In this document: piece by piece, positions 17,389 to 22,090 of the stretch | Layout of the letters: every line of letters begins with the position of its first letter | Numbering within the stretch: the first letter of the stretch is position 1 | Origin: Seminavis robusta | Taxonomy: Eukaryota > Bacillariophyta > Bacillariophyceae > Naviculales > Naviculaceae | DNA length: 22,090 nt | Assembly (NCBI GenBank): GCA_903772945.1 | Contig: CAICTM010001824.1 | Coordinates: 1-22,090, forward strand | Reading direction: 5' to 3' | Program-made: the position numbers and the translations under genes | The notes under the pieces: model-generated | Told to the model about the DNA's origin: nothing | The model's input: the letters and a program-made list of their open reading frames with translations, nothing else | The model's database searches: none

Positions 17389-17550
17389 ATTCAGTAATGA
17401 ACGAAGATTTCAGTATACAGAAAACGAAAATTTCAGTGATGAACGGAGATTTCAGTGATGAACAGAGATTTTAGTGATGAACAGAGATTTCAGTGATGAA
17501 CGGAGATTTCAGTAACAAATGAACATTTCAGTGATGAACAAAAAATTCAG
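17389..17550 (+). repeat. 19-bp tandem repeat, about eight copies
   Basis: The unit is ATTTCAGTGATGAACGGAG. Copies start at 17389 (18 bases), 17407 (23 bases, diverged), 17430, 17449, 17468, 17487, 17506 and 17525, with a partial AATTCAG at 17544. The four copies from 17430 to 17505 differ at only one or two bases each. The edge copies are more diverged, the usual pattern when new units arise in the middle of an array. The unit is not a multiple of three, so it is not a coding repeat. No gene is supported on either side. Confidence 0.9.
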
Positions 17551-19350
17551 GATTAAAAAACACGATCGCAATGCCACACATGGCCCATGAACGCTTTGTC
17601 CAGCTTGCTTGGACTGCATGGACTACATGTAGTCTAGTAGCTAGCTCGGATTCTTGCGCTCACGCTGCGACTTGGGAGAATGCTGGTGGCAACCGGTTGA
17701 GCAGCTACCGGTAGCAACGTACAAAGTGTTGCCAAGACATACCGTAGTTTTGAAGAACAATCCGCTCAGAGGAAAGCGAACTGAACTCATCACGATCCTC
17801 CAACAGCCAGTTTCAAAAATGGAAAGAAAGGATTGAGGAGAATCGGGGTCTTCTAGCTAGAGAATCTGAGATGGTAGTCCGTGCCATGGAAGTGCTACTG
17901 CTGGGTCACTCAGATTTGGAGGAGTTGACGCATGTGAGGGGTTCTTGGCGAAACTCCTGTCTCCTGTGTAGTGGGGACAAGCGCTACAACTAACGCAATG
18001 CTAGCAGCCAAGTGAAAGATGACTTGCTATCAGAATATTGGTCTTGAACTGTTGATTTGCTTCTGTTTGGCCGACTTGCATCCAGATCGCATTCTTCTGT
18101 CATGCGAGTTGTGAGTTTTCCCTTGATTACGGGGTTTGCACAGCCAACCCACCATGAACCATTGATGGCGGACGCAGAGGGGGTGTCTGCAATGTCCCAA
18201 GGGATGACATTTGCCGGTGCTGTCTCTGCTGGTTCCTGTTTCTCCCAATTCTTGGGCGAAATCCTCCAGGCTGCACGGCATACCGGTAGGCACCCGGTGT
18301 CAGAGTTGGAGGGATATCATTCGGCAGATGACGCCGCGCTTGTAAAGGCGACAGCAGCCGTGCCATGTTGTGTGCATCCGAAGAGTTCGGATGGATCCGT
18401 TGCTTCCGCTGACTCACTTCCTCTTCAATGGCATTGGATCCAACGATGGTACTAATAGAGGAGCGAATTGCGTTGGTGGGAACTTCGAAGTGCGATGCTT
18501 TGAGCAATCGTGTCATTGGTTTCCATTCTTTTTCCCTGCTGATTCGGACACACAGCGCCATTGGTTTTGTGATTCGGCTTCTCTTCCGTCATCTTTACTG
18601 CAGCGGTTTGATCTTTCAATTCCGTTCACGTACGTAGCCTGTGTGGAAAGCAGAAAATGGGCTTTGAAAATTCGACGAAGCGAGCTCCGTCGTTTCTCTT
18701 GAAAGCAACAGCAGTAATCGGCACATTGCAGCATGTCACCTTCTTTTACAACCATGTCACCTACCGATGTTGCGAACAAGAATTCAGCTAAATTAACGAT
18801 TGTGACCGACGTGTATTTTTGACGTCGTCGCGGAGAAGGCCAGTTGTCGTGCAGCCAGGTTGAAGGTCGATTGTTTAACCATCCACCTCGTCTGGATACT
18901 AGTAGCTGCAGCTGGGGTGGGGGAGGGGTCTCATCTCCTTGGCAAGCTGGCTAGCTATGAGCTAGCTAGTAGAGGCTCAAATATATGTGAGGATATCGCT
19001 CAGCACAAGATCTTTCGTTGGCTTGTCTTGCCATCCATCGCCCGCACGAACAATACCTCTAGCTATGCCTAATATCATCATCTTCACCACCCACATTTCT
19101 AACCTAGCTAGCAGGTAGCTAGCTATCGCAACCAGTAGGAACTTGCGCCTGTACACGTACTATCCCACCGTCGCAATAATAATATTATTGGTACGGGACC
19201 CAAAGATCCAAAGATCCATCCCATCGACCATCGACCATCGATCGACATCCACATCAACATCACCTTCCGTTGTGCTTTGACATCAGACTGTCCTTAGCTA
19301 CTGGATACAGGTACAAACCTATCGGTGCATTGCATTACGATACAATCAAG
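17551..19350. other. Long gene-poor stretch
   Basis: Overlapping open frames on both strands (largest 144 codons minus at 18127-18561 and 132 codons plus at 18057-18455) lack recognisable motifs, and I could not decide that either is real. TAGC runs lie near 17638-17647, 18950-18970 and 19102-19126. Short repeats AAAGATCC (two copies near 19202-19218) and CGACCATCGACCATCGATCGAC (about 19224-19245) lie just upstream of the secreted-protein gene. Confidence 0.4.
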
Positions 19351-19815
19351 ATGCGATCTCTCCACATCCTGTTACTTTTATTGGCTTGTCAAGCACAAGC
19401 GGATTATCTTGGCAACAGTACGAGAATGTGCGCCGTGTTGAACGTCTACAAGAAGGACCCTCTCCATTGCCAAGGCAAGCCGAGCTCTCGTCCCATGAAG
19501 ATTTCTTGCTGGAACGAAACGGGCAGTGTATGTGGAAGTGATCCGAACGATCCTCAGCATGTGTCCATCAACAATGTGTATTGCACCGACAAGGGCTTTT
19601 ACGAGACCCTTTACCGTGGCAGCAGCAAATGTGACGGGAGCACTAGCCAAAAGATTTCCGTCTTTTATCCCAAGGACTCCTGTAGAGGAGGTCACAAATT
19701 TGTTTCCTGCCTTCCTGGTCCATGTCAAAAGGAAGATGGGGATGATGTGGATGCATTATTCGTTGAGAATGATGATTGGCTTGATCACTGGGACGGTTCC
19801 ACGGAATTGAATTGA
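19351..19815 (+). CDS. Small secreted cysteine-rich protein
   Basis: Protein of 154 residues from ATG 19351 (context ATCAAGATGC) to TGA 19813-19815. The frame runs further upstream without an ATG, and the chosen start gives a proper signal peptide: MRS, a Leu-rich core, then ACQAQA with likely cleavage before DYLG. The mature part has nine cysteines, an NST sequon just after the cleavage site (a possible N-glycosylation site) and an acidic tail rich in Asp and Trp. Nine cysteines leave one unpaired if the rest form disulfides. I recognise no family. It is probably secreted or retained at the cell surface; its function is unknown. It converges with MED7. Confidence 0.68.
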   Translation: MRSLHILLLLLACQAQADYLGNSTRMCAVLNVYKKDPLHCQGKPSSRPMKISCWNETGSVCGSDPNDPQHVSINNVYCTDKGFYETLYRGSSKCDGSTSQKISVFYPKDSCRGGHKFVSCLPGPCQKEDGDDVDALFVENDDWLDHWDGSTELN

Positions 19816-20223
19816 ATCAGTACATGTACTGTAGTCAAATCTTCCGATTGGATGCGATCTATCTGAACATCCACCCGTTTTGATCAAACATCAAACGTAG
19901 CCACCGCTGCCGTGACAGCGCCGTGCATAATATTAGAAATGAAAAAGGACACGAAGTAAAGACGACAGGCATCAACCCTTTTGGTGTAGACATGCCAAGC
20001 TACCGTAGCTACTATCTCACTGCGAATGTGACGAGAACAGCCCAGCAATAAATACGTGTTGTAGCAATCTACAATGGCCCGAGTAGAAAAAGGAGAGAGG
20101 AATATCATGTTCCTCTCCACAAAGCCGATGATAGGTACATGTCCAGAAACCCCATTTGGCACTCTGCGTTGTTGTCTCGATTGGTTGTTGACTACACGGC
20201 CACTGCCATTTTAAGAGATGGCC
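19816..20223. other. Spacer between convergent secreted-protein and MED7 genes
   Basis: Only 3' UTRs are expected here. A TACCGTAGC word lies near 20001. The 92-codon minus-strand frame at 19884-20162 starts with a GTG and has no features. Confidence 0.4.
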
Positions 20224-21167
20224 CTAATCTTCCTTCATGGGTTCTGGACCCTCCTCCTCTGCTTTGGTGGCAGTTTCCTCTTCTTTGGGCTTGCTGTCCT
20301 CTCCCAAAAGCAACTCGTCTGCTTTTGCTATACTAGTCTTGAGCTCTTCTGCCAGTTTGCGCCGTTCTGACAGTTCTTGTTCCAATAAATCAATCAATAA
20401 TTCTCGTGCTTGATGCTCACGGAATTTGTTGCATTCTTGTAGCATCAGAAACACATTATGAGATAACTCATCTCTCATTTTCCTAAAAGAAAGGAGGACA
20501 CCAAAAGAAAGGGGGTTGATTGTCAGCCAAGCACACAATCAAAGCAGGCGGATACAACAATAAAATATGCGACGTGATTCTTACTTGTTGTCCATTGGTC
20601 GGTGCACCAGTTCTTGGACTAGGTTGACAAATCCCTGTATGACTTCTCTGTTCAGTCTTCAATAGCCAGAATGCATAACATTAGAGGAATCAATCATGCC
20701 ATGAGGTTTCGCTGATCACATGTGATACAACCATACTTATAAGTACAGCCACCCCAACGACCAACGTACCGTTTGACTTCATCTCGAATCACCGTTGGAT
20801 TTTCACACGGCTCCAATGGTTCCACGACAACGGGATCTTCGACAATTTCTCCAAAGACGGCGACGACATCTCCTTCTTCGTCTTCTCCAGGCGCCGTGGG
20901 CACCGATCCACCCAAAATGGCATCCGTCTTGTCCGGATCGTCATCTCCCAATCGCAATCGCTCCGATTCGGCGCGAGCCCCGGCGGCAAAGGCGGCCGCA
21001 CGTTTGGTGCCTCGAGCCAACGCATCGAACGGAATTTCCGGAGGCTCCAAGTGTGCCGCCGCCTTGTAGTAAAAGGGAGGAGGTGGAAACTCGGAGACCA
21101 GCAATGTCGCCTCGCCCGGATTCTCTCCTTCATTGTTGTGGTCGTCTTCGGCTTCGTTGCTGGCCAT
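20224..21167 (-). CDS. MED7: Mediator complex subunit 7 (three exons)
   Basis: MED7 is a core subunit of the middle module of Mediator, which links transcription factors to RNA polymerase II in the nucleus. I join three exons: 21167-20770, 20647-20585 and 20482-20224, giving 239 residues and a TAG stop. Exon 1 starts at ATG 21167-21165 and holds the MED7 N-terminal signature EFPPPPFYYK (26-35) and LEPPEIP, then an Ala/Arg and acidic linker. It ends in VIRDEVKR, matching the family's lead into its long helices. Exon 2 adds about 20 residues (QGFVNLVQELVHRP). Exon 3 carries the conserved FREHQARELLIDLLEQEL block, then a charged tail. The introns begin GTACGT and GTAAGA and end ACAG and TTAG, and both junctions keep frame. 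The strong match across all three exons supports the splice model. The tail is rich in Glu and Lys. The symbol rests on motif recognition. Confidence 0.85.
20483..20584 (-). other. MED7 intron 2 (102 bp)
   Basis: Donor GTAAGA starts at 20584 and acceptor TCTTTTAG, preceded by a pyrimidine-rich stretch, ends at 20483. It interrupts a Lys codon after its second base. Confidence 0.8.
20648..20769 (-). other. MED7 intron 1 (122 bp)
   Basis: Donor GTACGT starts at 20769 and acceptor GAACAG ends at 20648. It interrupts an Arg codon after its second base. Without removal the frame runs into unrelated sequence and stops at about 20694. Confidence 0.8.
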
Positions 21168-21340
21168 GATCTTCTTGGATACTGTGACAGAAAAAGAAAA
21201 ACGTAGGTACCACAGCAGCGTATCACTTATCACTTATTACTAATTGTCAACTATTACGGTACTGCTAGCCGTTGTTGCCTGTGTTGGGCTTGCCATGAAA
21301 GATGAATCAAAAGAAGCCAGCAGGAGTGTATGTTCAAATC

Positions 21341-21558
21341 TAGCACACTGATGCCAAGCTTTTCTCTGTCAACTGTGAAACCCAGTCCCCCCAGAATTGT
21401 GTCATGCCCGGCCCGAAGAGTGATGCCCATCGTCTTGGAGAGTCAAGGCTACTGCTGAAAAGGTCTGCAAGCACTCGGCTGATGACGAGAAAGACCTCTG
21501 TGGCTTTGATGTCATGGCATCTGGTATCTTGGACCATGCTGCTGCTGGAGCTTTCTAA
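21341..21558 (+). pseudogene. Decayed fragment of a possible secreted Cys-containing protein
   Basis: Frame 2 from 21341 reads protein-like text (FSVNCETQSPQNCVMPGP, then HRLGES) up to about 21440. The protein-like character then moves to frame 1 (VKATAEKVCKHSADDEKDLC, then GFDVMASGILDHAAAGAF) and ends at TAA 21556-21558. The second part resembles the C-terminal C-x-FDV-x-x-TGD pattern I associate with some secreted, von Willebrand D-like proteins; this is memory-based and weak. The stop just before 21341 and the frame change suggest a broken copy. A missed intron is possible but no clean splice pair was found. Confidence 0.3.
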
Positions 21559-22090
21559 AAAGGCAATTCTATTGGTGTCAACTGGCGTAGGCTGGATTGG
21601 TTGGTGGGGAGCTCAGTAGCAACATTGACATCTAGAAGCACCACCTCAACGAAGATGGCCGATTGGATCAACAATTAAAAAAACCTGGTGGATCTGTCTT
21701 GTGCAGATTCTTTTGCCATGCAATAAAAGCGAAACATCGTCTAGTTAAATGCAGGCTGTTTCGAAGATAGTAAAACAACACAAAATAGGAAATCTGAACT
21801 CCTAAAACTCTTGTCTAGCTAGGTACTTGGTGTACTGCCACTTGAGCTGAAGCTTGGTAATTCCGTAAGTTGTAGTCTGTTCGGAACGTGACTACTACTG
21901 GAGTAGTAGCTAGCCGAGCCGAAAGCCGTCTTTGGTGGTGGTCCACATGTTCTGTTGGCCTGAAATGAAATCACAAAGGTGAGGCAAAGTTGTCTCGTGG
22001 GCGCTTCCTAAGCAGGTCTTGTTCCCTTAAGTTTATGCCCCAATCGCTCATTATGCGAATGTTGCTGTCGGCAGGAATGCCTCTCAATTG
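21559..22090. other. Spacer to the window end
   Basis: No gene is supported. A CTAGCTAGGTAC run lies near 21815 and GTAGTAGCTAGC near 21904. A run of A (21676-21682) is present. Confidence 0.4.

Noticed and set aside
17172..17474. 100-codon plus-strand frame running into the 19-bp array
   Set aside because: Its end is a reading of the non-triplet tandem repeat, and the first part has no support.
17389..17550. CRISPR array
   Set aside because: The repeats are directly abutting with no unique spacers, and the genome is eukaryotic.
18057..18561. Overlapping plus (132 codons) and minus (144 codons) frames
   Set aside because: Neither has a motif, signal peptide or clear coding composition, and I could not choose between strands.
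1..22090. tRNA genes and complete transposons
   Set aside because: I looked for T-loop-like GTTCGA/GTTCAA words with pairing arms and for long terminal repeats or transposase motifs, and found none that held up.

Overview
This window looks like a piece of a diatom nuclear genome, most likely a pennate diatom with repeat-rich spacers. A species-level guess such as Seminavis robusta is only an impression. The reasons are: mostly intronless genes with wide spacers; one gene with two short GT-AG introns (122 and 102 bp) that splice to a eukaryote-specific Mediator subunit; and a LON-domain protein that starts with a signal peptide ending in ADA|F, the ASAFAP-type bipartite leader that sends nuclear-encoded proteins to plastids of red secondary origin. 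No rRNA, tRNA, CRISPR array, bacterial operon or complete transposon was seen.

Layout, left to right. Bases 1-483 (+) hold the 3' end of an unrecognised gene. Bases 484-2316 are spacer rich in palindromes, with a decayed Arg/Ser-rich frame. Bases 2317-5481 (-) encode a 1054-residue P-loop GTPase with six FxFG nucleoporin-like repeats and a C-terminal cysteine cluster; this is the most unusual gene here. Bases 7559-8617 (+) encode a MYND zinc-finger protein whose start region is disturbed by an in-frame stop and an overlapping upstream ORF. Bases 9207-10103 (+) and 15760-16728 (-) encode two CRAL-TRIO (Sec14-like) lipid-binding paralogues facing each other. Between them lie an unknown 155-residue protein (10565-11032, -), the plastid LON-domain protein (11593-12552, +), a 76-residue protein ending in a CaaX box (13023-13253, -) and an agmatine deiminase (13654-14739, +). 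A 19-bp tandem repeat lies at 17389-17550. Bases 19351-19815 (+) encode a small secreted Cys-rich protein. MED7 lies at 20224-21167 (-) in three exons, followed by a decayed fragment at 21341-21558.

The genes do not form an obvious pathway; this reads as ordinary eukaryotic gene order. Themes that recur are membrane and lipid contact (two CRAL-TRIO proteins, a CaaX protein), nuclear functions (FxFG protein, MED7) and plastid function (LON domain). The spacers carry palindromes built from TACCGTA and GTACCGGTAC plus TAGC runs, and those I noted all fall outside the well-supported coding regions. All functional statements rest on motif recognition by eye; no database search was possible.
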